Shown here piece by piece: positions 24,228-32,822 of a stretch of 46,348 nt of DNA. The stretch is taken from positions 1-46,348 of the forward strand of contig JAAAOG010000062.1 in assembly GCA_009909005.1 (NCBI GenBank), read 5' to 3'. The notes below the pieces were generated by a model that did not search any database, was not told where the DNA came from, and saw only the letters and a list, made by a program, of their open reading frames with translations. The first letter of the stretch is position 1, and every line of letters begins with the position of its first letter. The DNA is from Alphaproteobacteria bacterium (GTDB lineage Bacteria; Pseudomonadota; Alphaproteobacteria; DSM-16000; Inquilinaceae). The position numbers were made by a program, and so were the translations under genes.

Positions 24228-25241
24228 TTAAAGGATGTCATTGGCCGTCGCCGCCGACGGATCGAACCCCAGAAAGGACCAGCTGTCGACCATATGCGGC
24301 GGCAGCGGCGCCGTCACGTCGATCGTCGCGCCGTGCCCGTCGCCCGGATGCGGCAGCACCAGGCGCCTGGCGTGCAGGTGCACCTGTGCGGGGATGCCGG
24401 CGCCCGGCAGAAAGGCCGCCCGTCCCCCGTATTTGCCGTCGCCGAGGATCGGCGTGCCGAGCGCGGCGCAATGGGCGCGCAGCTGGTGCGTCCGCCCGGT
24501 CAACGGCGACAAAGCCAGCCAGGCGGCGCGTTTGCCGGCGATTTCGACCGTACGGTAGAGCGTGACGGCCGGCAGCCCGTCCTCCGGATCGGGGCGGACC
24601 AGCTCGCCGCCCGCCTTCGCCGCCGCGCCGGGGCGCTTGGCCAGGGGCAGGGCGATGCGGCCGGCCGCCGGCTTCGGCACGCCCGCGACCGCCGCCCAGT
24701 AGAGCTTGCGCACATCCTTGCCGCGAAAGGCTCCGGTCAGGGCGCGGGCGGCGGCGGCGGTGCGGGCCAGCAGCAGCACGCCGCTGGTGTCGCGGTCGAG
24801 CCGGTGGACGAGGCGCGGCCGCTCCGGCGCCTCGAAGCGCAGCGCCTCCAGCAGCGAATCGAGATGGCGGCCGGCGCCGGGGCCGCCCTGCACCGCCAGC
24901 CCGGCCGGCTTGTCGATGGCCAGGACGACCTCATCGCGATACAGCACCCGCGCCTGCAGCGCCGCGGCCTCCGCGGCCCGGACCGGCGGGGGGGCGGCCG
25001 GGGCCGGGCGGGACCCGGCGTCCGCTGCGGCGTCCGGCAGCGGCGGGATGCGCACCATCTGGCCCGGCGCCACCCGGGCGCCCGACTTCGCCCGCCGCCC
25101 GTCCAGCCGCACCTGGCCGGTGCGCAGCAGCTTTTCGATCCGGCCATGGCTGAGCTGCGGCAGCTGCCGGGCCAGCCAGCGGTCGAGCCGCATGCCGTCA
25201 TCGTCGGCCTGCACGGAAATCTGCTGGACGTCGCGCATCAC
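24228..25241 (-). CDS. RluA family pseudouridine synthase
   Basis: This 337-residue enzyme isomerises uridine in structural RNA. An S4 RNA-binding domain lies at the N-terminus (MRLDRWLARQLPQLSHGRIEK, first 20 shown, about 16-80). A linker of Ala and Pro leads to the catalytic domain with the RluA motif VHRLDRDTSGVLLLA, whose first Asp after Arg-Leu is the nucleophile. GRTHQLRAHCAALGTPILGD is the second family motif. The combination with an S4 domain fits RluC or RluD types, acting on 23S rRNA; the exact site cannot be assigned. It is the first gene of the run with HAD, ATP12 and penicillin acylase. Confidence 0.94.
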   Translation of the reverse strand: MMRDVQQISVQADDDGMRLDRWLARQLPQLSHGRIEKLLRTGQVRLDGRRAKSGARVAPGQMVRIPPLPDAAADAGSRPAPAAPPPVRAAEAAALQARVLYRDEVVLAIDKPAGLAVQGGPGAGRHLDSLLEALRFEAPERPRLVHRLDRDTSGVLLLARTAAAARALTGAFRGKDVRKLYWAAVAGVPKPAAGRIALPLAKRPGAAAKAGGELVRPDPEDGLPAVTLYRTVEIAGKRAAWLALSPLTGRTHQLRAHCAALGTPILGDGKYGGRAAFLPGAGIPAQVHLHARRLVLPHPGDGHGATIDVTAPLPPHMVDSWSFLGFDPSAATANDIL

Positions 25242-25433
25242 AAGGGGCGGGCCGGGATCGGTGGCGGAAGAGGGCTGGACCGCTTATAGAGGGCGGCCGC
25301 CGCCGCTTTCAAGCCGGGGGCCGGCCCCCTTGCGTCCCGCTGCGGGCATGCGACCTCTGCCCGCGTGCCCCTGGTTCCGGCCACGCCGGCGTCCTATGCT
25401 CGCGACCCTCAGGCGCGATGCGGGAGACAGGCC

Positions 25434-27248
25434 ATGGCCCCCTATACGGCCCCGATCAGAGAGATGCGGTTCGTGCTGGAGCGGCTGGCCGGGCTGAGCG
25501 AGCTGGCCGCCCTGCCGGGCTATGAGGAGGCGACGCCCGACCTCGTCGAGGCGGTGCTGGAGGAGGCCGGCAAGCTGGCCGCCGAGATGCTGGCGCCGCT
25601 CAACCAGTCCGGCGACCGGGAGGGGGCGCGGCTGGAGGGCGGCGCCGTCCGCACCCCGGCCGGCTTCAAGGAAGCCTATGACTATTACCGCGACAATGGC
25701 TGGAACGCCCTGCCCTTCGATCCCGCCTATGGCGGCCAGGGCCTGCCCTGGGCGCTCGCCTTCGCCATTCAGGAGATGTGGCACGCCGCCAACATGTCCT
25801 TCGGCGTCTGCCCGCTGCTGAACCAGAGCGCCGTCGAACTGCTGCAGGCCCACGGCAATGAGGAGCAGAAGCGGCTCTATCTGCCGAAGATGATCGCCGG
25901 CGAATGGACCGGCACCATGAACCTGACCGAGCCGCAGGCCGGCTCCGACTTGAGCCTGGTGCGCAGCCGGGCCGAGCCGGACGGCGACGGCTTCCGCCTG
26001 TTCGGGCAGAAGGTCTACATCACCTATGGCGACCACGACCTCGCCGAGAACATCGTGCACATGGTGCTGGCCCGGCTGCCCGACGCGCCGGCCGGCACCC
26101 GCGGCATCAGCCTGTTCGCGGTGCCGAAATTCCTGGTCAATCCGGACGGCAGCCTCGGCCCCCGCAACGATGTCCGCTGCCTGTCGCTGGAGCACAAGCT
26201 GGGCATGCACGGCAGCCCGACGGCGCTGATGGGCTTCGGCGAGGACGGGGAGGGGGCCTGGGGAACCCTGGTCGGCGAACCGCATCGCGGCCTCGTCCAC
26301 ATGTTCACCATGATGAACAATGCCCGGCTGACCGTCGGCCTGCAGGGCGTGGCCCTGGCGGAACGCGCCCGGCAGCAGGCCAGCGCCTATGCCAAGGACC
26401 GGGTGCAAGGCAAGCCGCTGGTGCCGGGCCGCGACGAGGGCGCGGGGGGCGACCGGTCGGTGCCTATCGTCCGCCATCCCGGCATCCGGCGGCTGTTGAT
26501 GACCATGCGGGCCGAGACCGAGGCGGCGCGGGCGCTCGCCTATTACACCGTCTCGCGATCCGATGTCGCCCGCCGCCACCCCGATGCGGGTGAGCGCGCC
26601 CGCGCCCGGGCGCGGGTCGACCTTCTGACCCCGGTCGTCAAGGCCTGGTGCACCGAGACCGGTTGCAGCGTCTCCTCGCTGGGCGTCCAGGTGCATGGCG
26701 GCATGGGCTATATCGAGGAGACGGGCGCCGCCCAGCATTACCGCGACGCCCGCGTCACGCCGATCTACGAGGGCAGCAACGAGATCCAGGCGCTCGACCT
26801 CGCCTTCCGCAAGGTCGGCCGCGACAAGGGCGAGGCGGCCCGCACGCTGATCGCCGAGATGCGCACGCTGGACGACGATCTCGCGGCGCTGCCGGGCGAC
26901 GACCTCGCCGCCATCCGCCGCCGGCTGGCGGCCGGGGCGACGGCGCTGGAGCAGGCGACCGGCTGGATGGTCGAGGCCGCGAATGGCGACCCGCTGGCCG
27001 CCGGCGGCGCGGCCGCCCCCTATCTGCAACTCTTCGCCCTGGTCACCGGCGGCTTCCTGATGGCCAAGGCCGCCATCGCGGCGATGGAAGACCTGCGCGA
27101 CCCGGCCGCCGACCATCCCTTCGCCGAGGCCAAGCTGCTCACCGCCCGCTTCTTCGCCGAAAACGCCATGGCCCGCGCCGACGGCCTGCTGATCCCCATC
27201 ACCGACGGCCACCGCACCGTCATGGCCCTGCCCGAAGACCAGCTGTAG
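25434..27248 (+). CDS. Acyl-CoA dehydrogenase, DmdC-like long form
   Basis: This 604-residue flavoenzyme oxidises an acyl-CoA to the enoyl-CoA with FAD. It has the N-terminal DmdC-type extension, the middle-domain motif MNLTEPQAGSDLSLVRS, and the C-terminal domain with the catalytic base Glu446 in TPIYEGSNEIQALD. A further C-terminal segment of about 120 residues after the core is typical of 3-methylmercaptopropionyl-CoA dehydrogenase (DmdC) and related long acyl-CoA dehydrogenases. Many DmdC-like enzymes are not dedicated to dimethylsulfoniopropionate use, so the substrate stays open. The ATG at 25434 has GGGAGA upstream; the frame extends 69 nt further without support. It stands alone. Confidence 0.93.
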   Translation: MAPYTAPIREMRFVLERLAGLSELAALPGYEEATPDLVEAVLEEAGKLAAEMLAPLNQSGDREGARLEGGAVRTPAGFKEAYDYYRDNGWNALPFDPAYGGQGLPWALAFAIQEMWHAANMSFGVCPLLNQSAVELLQAHGNEEQKRLYLPKMIAGEWTGTMNLTEPQAGSDLSLVRSRAEPDGDGFRLFGQKVYITYGDHDLAENIVHMVLARLPDAPAGTRGISLFAVPKFLVNPDGSLGPRNDVRCLSLEHKLGMHGSPTALMGFGEDGEGAWGTLVGEPHRGLVHMFTMMNNARLTVGLQGVALAERARQQASAYAKDRVQGKPLVPGRDEGAGGDRSVPIVRHPGIRRLLMTMRAETEAARALAYYTVSRSDVARRHPDAGERARARARVDLLTPVVKAWCTETGCSVSSLGVQVHGGMGYIEETGAAQHYRDARVTPIYEGSNEIQALDLAFRKVGRDKGEAARTLIAEMRTLDDDLAALPGDDLAAIRRRLAAGATALEQATGWMVEAANGDPLAAGGAAAPYLQLFALVTGGFLMAKAAIAAMEDLRDPAADHPFAEAKLLTARFFAENAMARADGLLIPITDGHRTVMALPEDQL

Positions 27249-27620
27249 GGTCGCTTCACAGGTACGGGAGCGGCCGCAGGCCATTCGAGGGCGCTGCAGA
27301 GGCTGCCCGGCGCGCTGATCCGGAGCAGCCGGCCGGCGATCATCCGTATATGCAGATATATTCTCACCACTCTACTAATTAGGGTGGCGCCTTTTCTGCG
27401 TCGCTTCTAATCCCGTTTAAAATTAATGGTTGCGGCGATTTCTTTTGAGGCGCCGCAGACAAATGACATTCTTACGTCGTATATTATATATAGTCTTCTC
27501 AATATGATTGGTGTTCGGTACTCTCTCTCTACGTGACACGGCCGCAAATAACGCCGTCTGCAACATGCGGAGGCATGCGCGCGTGGCACGCTGAAAATTG
27601 AAAGAAACGGGGATAGAGAG
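27249..27620. other. AT-richer intergenic region upstream of the tyrosinase gene
   Basis: This 372-nt gap changes from GC-rich near the dehydrogenase stop to AT-rich between about 27360 and 27530. No ORF in it looks coding. A candidate promoter (ATGACA, 16-nt spacer, TATATA at 27463-27490) lies 130 nt before the tyrosinase start. A run of CT dinucleotides (CTCTCTCTCT region near 27521-27530) is also present. Confidence 0.45.
27463..27490 (+). promoter_or_regulatory. Candidate sigma-70-type promoter of the tyrosinase gene
   Basis: ATGACA at 27463-27468 and TATATA at 27485-27490 are separated by 16 nt, within an unusually AT-rich patch. The match to TTGACA/TATAAT is moderate. A leader of about 120 nt would follow. 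Confidence 0.35.
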
Positions 27621-29105
27621 ATGATCAGTCGTCGTACCGTTCTTCAGACATCCGCCGCCTTTGGCGTGGCAGCCACGGCTGCAGCCGTCCTTCCCGGGCT
27701 CCGGGCGGTCGCCCAGGCGAGCGTGCCGTTGCGCCGCAGCCTCCACGAGATGGACCTTGATGATCCGGTTCTCGCCGCGTTTCGGACCTTCGTGGCGACC
27801 ATGAAGGACCCGGACCGCGATGGAACCCCGGTGAGCTGGGTGGGTTTCGCCAATGTTCACGGTAGTCTGAGTGGCTTTAATCTCTGCCCTCACGGGAACT
27901 GGTACTTCCTGCCATGGCACCGGGGCTATGTCCGCATGTACGAGATGGCTGTCCGGAGCATCACGGGGTATGAGGAATTCGCCATGCCCTATTGGGACTG
28001 GACGGCGCACCCCGATTTCCCGGCGGCGTTCGGAGATCAGACCTTCAATGGCCAGCCCAATCCCCTCTACGTCGAGGGCCGGTTGACGGCGACCGGTGAC
28101 CGGATCCCGACATCGGTCTCCGGCCCGGACGTCATGGACCAGATCTATGCCAAGACGAATTACGAGGAGTTCGGCAGTTCCCGTCCGCGGGGCCAGGACG
28201 ATCTGGACCCGCGTTGGATCACGGCGGGCGGGACCCAGGGCGAACTGGAGTTCAACCCGCACAACAACATTCACTGTCTCATTCGCGGACCCTTTATGTG
28301 CAACGGCGCCTCGCCGCAGGATCCGATCTTCCAGATGCATCACGGCAATATCGACCGGATATGGGCCGAATGGATCGCGCAGGGGCGTAACAACAGCGAC
28401 AATTCCCTGTGGCTCGACATGCCGTTCACCGACAATTACATCGACCCGGACGGCAACCTCTACACACAGGCGGTTCGCGATATGCTTGAGGTCGAACCGC
28501 TCGGATATACTTATGGAATCGGAGCGCCTCAGGCCCCGGCGCCGATCCCGGATCCGGCGCGCAATCTTTATCTGGCAGCGCTCTACGGGGCGCCGACGGC
28601 CCTCGAAGCCGTCGGCCCGCAGCGGGTTCTGGCCGTCAACGAGCAGGTGGCGACGCCCGAGAATCCGCTCAGTATTCGCCTGGATCCGAACACCCGTTTG
28701 CTTCAGAGCGCTGTCGCGCTCGACACGGCCGAGACGGTCCGGACCGCCGGGCTGACGGAACGGCGCGTTTACGCCTTTATCCGACAGCTGGAGCCGGCGG
28801 ATCAGGTCAACACCCAGCTGCGCGTTTTCGCCAACCTTCCCGAGGTGTCCGGCGACACGGACATCTCGGTGCCAAATTATGTCACGACCATCGGATTCTT
28901 CGGTCCCACCGGCCGGCATGGCGATCACGACATGCGGCCGACGGTGGCCGTCGATCTGACGCCCACCCTGCGTCGTCTCGAGCGCGAGTCGGGGCTGGAG
29001 ACGGATGAACTCTCGGTGCAACTCGTGCCCGTGCCGCAGGTCGGGGACGACCCGGGCGCGGCCGGCAACGTCGCCGTCAGCGAAGTCGAACTGGCGATCG
29101 TGTAG
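27621..29105 (+). CDS. Tat-exported tyrosinase / polyphenol oxidase
   Basis: This 494-residue type-3 copper oxidase should oxidise phenols to quinones with oxygen. The N-terminus is a Tat signal (SRRTVLQTSAAFGVAATAAA), which fits export of a folded copper protein. CuA ligands are His80, His91 (in NLCPHGNWYF) and His100 (in LPWHRGYVRMYE). CuB ligands are His214 and His218 (NPHNNIHC) and His241 in DPIFQMHHGNIDRIW. PYWDWTAHPDFP recalls the DWL region of plant-type polyphenol oxidases, and the C-terminal domain (about 320-494) is of the matching length. A candidate Cys-His thioether partner is Cys89. An ATAGAGAG ribosome site precedes the ATG. The adjacent small exported protein is probably co-transcribed. 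Confidence 0.93.
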   Translation: MISRRTVLQTSAAFGVAATAAAVLPGLRAVAQASVPLRRSLHEMDLDDPVLAAFRTFVATMKDPDRDGTPVSWVGFANVHGSLSGFNLCPHGNWYFLPWHRGYVRMYEMAVRSITGYEEFAMPYWDWTAHPDFPAAFGDQTFNGQPNPLYVEGRLTATGDRIPTSVSGPDVMDQIYAKTNYEEFGSSRPRGQDDLDPRWITAGGTQGELEFNPHNNIHCLIRGPFMCNGASPQDPIFQMHHGNIDRIWAEWIAQGRNNSDNSLWLDMPFTDNYIDPDGNLYTQAVRDMLEVEPLGYTYGIGAPQAPAPIPDPARNLYLAALYGAPTALEAVGPQRVLAVNEQVATPENPLSIRLDPNTRLLQSAVALDTAETVRTAGLTERRVYAFIRQLEPADQVNTQLRVFANLPEVSGDTDISVPNYVTTIGFFGPTGRHGDHDMRPTVAVDLTPTLRRLERESGLETDELSVQLVPVPQVGDDPGAAGNVAVSEVELAIV

Positions 29106-29149
29106 AGCCGGGCCGCCAAGGCGGGACCTCTGATTGGGGGAACCATGAC

Positions 29150-29629
29150 ATGATCACCAAATGCACCAGGGCCTTCGGGCTGCTGGCCGTCGCCGGCCTT
29201 GTCCTCTGGTCGGGCGCCGCCGCCCTGGCGCTTGGCGGAGCGGCCACGGACCCGGACAGCCGGGTCGTGACTCATGGTTCCCCCGTCACCCTGTGTCTTG
29301 AGCCCGGGCCCGCCTTGCGCGAGGATCTCGTCCAGGGAACACGGCGGCCGGTGCTGGCGGTTATCGCGTACCGGCCGGGGGACGGGTCCCCGCCGACCCT
29401 GGAGGTCACCGCGCAGGACACCGGCGAGACCACGCGAATCGGCCTGTTTCCGGGCGTGGCTTTCGAGGCCGAGACGCCGCAGGAAGCCCGCCGTTTCTTC
29501 CTGCCCGCGGCCAATGGCGCAGGGACCGGGGAAGCCTGTTTCGTCGTCCGCCTGGAAAGCGACGAACCGCGCACCGCCGGAACGGTGACAGTGAGGCTCG
29601 AGGTCTCGCAATCTCTGGAAGAAAGATAG
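29150..29629 (+). CDS. Small exported protein downstream of tyrosinase
   Basis: This 159-residue protein has a Sec-type signal (FGLLAVAGLVLWSGAAALAL, about 9-28). The mature part is predicted beta-rich, with two cysteines, in VTLCLEPG and EACFVVRLES, that could form a disulfide. It begins 44 nt after the tyrosinase stop, so it is probably in the same operon. It lacks the His-rich pattern of the Streptomyces tyrosinase caddie MelC1. A role as a copper-oxidase partner or as a beta-sandwich inhibitor/chaperone would be speculation. No family was recognised. Confidence 0.75.
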   Translation: MITKCTRAFGLLAVAGLVLWSGAAALALGGAATDPDSRVVTHGSPVTLCLEPGPALREDLVQGTRRPVLAVIAYRPGDGSPPTLEVTAQDTGETTRIGLFPGVAFEAETPQEARRFFLPAANGAGTGEACFVVRLESDEPRTAGTVTVRLEVSQSLEER

Positions 29630-29951
29630 ATATATTTATGTTGTTTTAGTATTGTTCCCGGCGCCGTCGGAATTGCCCGGAAGGGCCGGCGCGGGTTCCA
29701 GGCCGCCGATATGGCCGTCGCCGTCATTCAAGGCCGCATGCGGCTGTCTGGTCATTTTGAAAACGCGAGACAGGACTTTGAAAGTCGCAACAGCGCGTCC
29801 TTGCGCGGCCGCTGCACGCGAAGCGGCAGACGCAGATGTGCGACCTGCCTGAATTATTGTGAGAATAGTCGGGCGGAACAACGACCTCTCCACCGTGGTT
29901 GATGGGAATAGCCCTTTGGCAAACACGGGAAAAGAAGAGGGAGCGCCCAAG
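29630..29951. other. Intergenic region before the haloperoxidase gene
   Basis: About 320 nt separate the small exported protein from the haloperoxidase start. Short open frames exist on both strands but none has a ribosome site and protein-like composition together. An AT-rich ATATATTTATGTTG patch lies directly after the preceding stop. No T-run terminator was seen. Confidence 0.45.
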
Positions 29952-32318
29952 ATGACGGCAAGCATCAATGTAAGGGATCCAGAGTTTGTTTTGTCCTCTC
30001 AAGGAACAAATCATACACAATTTTCAACCGGCGCGGAGGGACAGTTCAACCCTTCTCCCTCGAGCGGTTTTGCGAGTGTTTGGCCTCTCCTTCTTCACAG
30101 CTTCCATTTCCTCGAACCTGGACCGCTGGAGATCAGTAGTGACATCAGCACCGAAGGTGCGACGCGTGTGGTCACCGGTGGCAGCGATGACCGGCTGATC
30201 CTCGATGCAGGCGCTGACGAGGTGCATCTCGGGAGCGGTGATGATCAGTTCAGGGCTGGAGGGCCGGTCCGACTGGTCGTTGCGGGAAGCGCCGACGACA
30301 GCGTCATACTCGAAGCAGGCGCCGAAGAGGTGGTCCTGGGAAGCGGCGATGATCTCCTGGAGGCCGCAGGGGCGGTCGAGAGAGTGCGCTCGGGCTCCGG
30401 CGACGATATCGTCCGGCTCTCGACAGCGAACGGGCAGGTCGATGGCGGCTCGGGAGAGGACAGTCTCTTCCTCGCCCAGCCGCTCAATGCGTTCGACGTT
30501 CTTGTTGAGGAGGACACCGTCTCACTCGCCGACCGGATGACAGGAGACGTCGCGCAATTCACACAGTTCGAGGCTTTCACATTCGAAAATGGAAGTTACA
30601 GTTTCGAGCGGCTCGTCGAGAACTTTGGTCCCAATGCGTTTCCCAAAATCAGCGTCGCCCGCGGCACCCAATTTACGACCGTCAACGATTTCGATCCGTC
30701 GGTGAACGTCGTCTGGGATCGGGCGGCTCAGCAGGCCGTCATCGAGACTGAGATCTCGACCGGGCCGACCGTCGCCTCGCGCGCCTACGGCATGGTTCAC
30801 ACGGCGATCTACGATGCTTGGGCGAGCTACGATCCCACGGCCGTGCGCGTCTCGTTCGATGCCGCCGGGAACAATGAGGACCTCGAGGCAGGACTTGTTG
30901 CCACCGACGCCAACAAAAACAAGGCGATGTCCTACGCGGCCTATCAGGTGCTGCTCGATCTCTTTCCCGATCAGAAACCGCTTTTCGACACGATCATGAC
31001 CGAGCGGTACGGCCTTGACCCGGCGGGTGACGGCAGTCCCGAGGCCGGGGTCGGCGCGGATGCTGCCGCAGATCTGCTGGCCCTGCGCCGCATGGATGGC
31101 TCGAACCAGCTGAACGGCTATGTCGACACGACCGGATACGAGCCTGTCAACAAGGGGCCGGATCAGGTCGTCGATATTACCCGGTGGACGCCCGAGAACG
31201 TGCCGATCGACTCGGCCGACGACTCGACGCGGCAAGAGTTCCTGTCGCCACACTGGCCCGGGGTCGAGAGCTTCGGCCTTCCCGAAACCGCAGGCAGCGA
31301 GCAGACCGATTTCGAGAGCCTTGGCGTGCCGGCGCCGCAGCCCTTCTTCCTGGATGCATTCGCCGAGTCGGAGCTTAACCTGGACGCAAAGACGGTCGAG
31401 CTTTCGGCGCCGGTCACCATCGACGGGGTCGATTACGCAGCCGGTGACACTCTGCAGGTATCGAAGGCACTGATCGGTGAGGTCATTGCTCCGCGCTTCA
31501 TCAGCCAGGCCGAGGAGATCGTCGAGTTCAACGCGAACCTGACCGACCGCCAGAAGCTGATTGCGGAGTTCTGGGAGGATGCGGGCGGCACAGCATTTCC
31601 GCCGGGAACCTTCATGACGTTCGCTCAGGTTGTCTCGGCGCGAGACGGAAACAGCGTCGACGAGGATGCGAAAATGTTTTTCGCCATGGGGAACGCTGTG
31701 ATGGACGCCGGCATATCGGCCTGGTGGACAAAGGTGGAGTTTGACTATGCTCGCCCCGTTCGGGCCATTCGTGAACTTGGCAAGCTTGAGCTGATCGGTG
31801 AGCCGGGGGTCGATGAACTGACAGGAGAAGAGGGCTACGTGATCGAGGCCTTCGCCGGTTATGACCCTGAAACCAGCATCGGCCTTGGCACAAAGACGAT
31901 TCTGGCGGAGAATTTCGTTACCTATCAGCGGCCCTTCTCGAACCCCTCGCCGCCCTTCGCCGAATATGTCTCCGGGCACAGCACCTTCAGCGCTGCCGGC
32001 GCAGAAGTGCTGCGCCAGTTCACGGGATCGGAAGAGTTCGGCGCGTCAGTGACGTTTCAGCCCGGCGCCTCGCAGTTCGATCCGAGCGTTCCTGCGGAGC
32101 CGATCACGCTGTCCTGGGATACCTTCGAGGCCGCATCCGACGAGGCCGGGATCTCCCGCCGCTACGGCAATATCCACTTCGAGGATGCCGATCTGGTCGG
32201 GCGCCGGCTCGGCGAGGATGTGGGTGCAGGAGTGTACGAGCTTGCGGAGCAGTTTATTGACGGAACGGTTCCGGACGTGAGCCGGCCGTTCTTTGAGGAA
32301 TGGGACATGATCGGCTGA
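29952..32318 (+). CDS. Vanadium-dependent haloperoxidase with N-terminal RTX-like repeats
   Basis: This 788-residue protein joins a repeat block to a vanadium chloroperoxidase-type PAP2 domain. All vanadate-binding residues can be matched: Lys594 and Arg601 in TKVEFDYARPVR, the Ser-Gly-His of YVSGHSTFSAAG (His676, the acid/base), and Arg736 and His742 in SRRYGNIHF, His742 being the axial vanadate ligand. The spacings (K to R seven, R to H six) equal those of fungal chloroperoxidase. Residues about 75-175 hold six imperfect GGxGxDxxx-like units (LGSGDDQFR, LGSGDDLLE, SGSGDDIVR, GGSGEDSLF). No Sec or Tat signal is visible, so type I secretion is possible. ATG 29952 has GGGAG upstream; a GTG at 29859 is the alternative start. 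Confidence 0.92.
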   Translation: MTASINVRDPEFVLSSQGTNHTQFSTGAEGQFNPSPSSGFASVWPLLLHSFHFLEPGPLEISSDISTEGATRVVTGGSDDRLILDAGADEVHLGSGDDQFRAGGPVRLVVAGSADDSVILEAGAEEVVLGSGDDLLEAAGAVERVRSGSGDDIVRLSTANGQVDGGSGEDSLFLAQPLNAFDVLVEEDTVSLADRMTGDVAQFTQFEAFTFENGSYSFERLVENFGPNAFPKISVARGTQFTTVNDFDPSVNVVWDRAAQQAVIETEISTGPTVASRAYGMVHTAIYDAWASYDPTAVRVSFDAAGNNEDLEAGLVATDANKNKAMSYAAYQVLLDLFPDQKPLFDTIMTERYGLDPAGDGSPEAGVGADAAADLLALRRMDGSNQLNGYVDTTGYEPVNKGPDQVVDITRWTPENVPIDSADDSTRQEFLSPHWPGVESFGLPETAGSEQTDFESLGVPAPQPFFLDAFAESELNLDAKTVELSAPVTIDGVDYAAGDTLQVSKALIGEVIAPRFISQAEEIVEFNANLTDRQKLIAEFWEDAGGTAFPPGTFMTFAQVVSARDGNSVDEDAKMFFAMGNAVMDAGISAWWTKVEFDYARPVRAIRELGKLELIGEPGVDELTGEEGYVIEAFAGYDPETSIGLGTKTILAENFVTYQRPFSNPSPPFAEYVSGHSTFSAAGAEVLRQFTGSEEFGASVTFQPGASQFDPSVPAEPITLSWDTFEAASDEAGISRRYGNIHFEDADLVGRRLGEDVGAGVYELAEQFIDGTVPDVSRPFFEEWDMIG

Positions 32319-32372
32319 CACATGACGTCGGTGACGGCCTTCATGGACCTGCGTAGCGCTTCGCGACCGGCA

Positions 32373-32822
32373 TCATTCCACGGTCTCCGCGCGCTCGACC
32401 CGGAGGCGGGCGCTGTCGGCGCCGATGACTTTGACTTTCGTGCCCGCCTTCATGTCCGGGCCTTCGACGGTCCAATAGCCGTCGCCGGCCTGGACCTTGC
32501 CGACGCCGTTCACGATCGGCTCGCTCAGCGTATAGACATGGCCGATATAGCGCTGCGCCCGCCGGTTGAGCGCCGGATCGGCCGAAACCCCGCCGCGGTC
32601 ACGCAGCAGCCGCCGCCCGGCATAGACCGAGACGATGGCGAGCAGCGCGAAGGCCAGCAGCTGCAGCTCCCAGCCCAGCGCCGGGATCAGCAGCACGACC
32701 AGGCCGACCACCGCCGCGGCGATGCCGAGCCACAGAAAGACGACGCCGGGGGCGAACACCTCGATCGCCACCAGCACCGCCGCGGCCACCCACCAGTGCC
32801 AGAAATCGATGTCCGGGCTCAT
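32373..32822 (-). CDS. NfeD family membrane protein (short form)
   Basis: This 149-residue protein has two or three N-terminal membrane spans (HWWVAAAVLVAIEVFAPGVV, then LGIAAAVVGLVVLLIPALGW, then LLAFALLAIVSVYAG). A C-terminal OB-fold of the NfeD type follows (about 85-145: VGKVQAGDGYWTVEG). NfeD proteins partner SPFH/stomatin proteins in membrane microdomain maintenance. The gene overlaps the upstream SPFH gene by four bases (ATGA), the classic coupled pair. It lies downstream of that gene on the same strand. Confidence 0.93.
   Translation of the reverse strand: MSPDIDFWHWWVAAAVLVAIEVFAPGVVFLWLGIAAAVVGLVVLLIPALGWELQLLAFALLAIVSVYAGRRLLRDRGGVSADPALNRRAQRYIGHVYTLSEPIVNGVGKVQAGDGYWTVEGPDMKAGTKVKVIGADSARLRVERAETVE

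Noticed and set aside
25284-27284. A 666-codon minus-strand open frame
   Set aside because: It is antisense to the acyl-CoA dehydrogenase, whose catalytic and domain motifs are complete.
27423-29021. A 532-codon minus-strand open frame opposite the tyrosinase gene
   Set aside because: The tyrosinase frame has all copper ligands and a Tat signal. The antisense frame has no recognised motif and ends in low-complexity sequence.
30522-31979. A 485-codon minus-strand open frame inside the haloperoxidase gene
   Set aside because: It is antisense to conserved vanadate-site residues and shows no domain signal.
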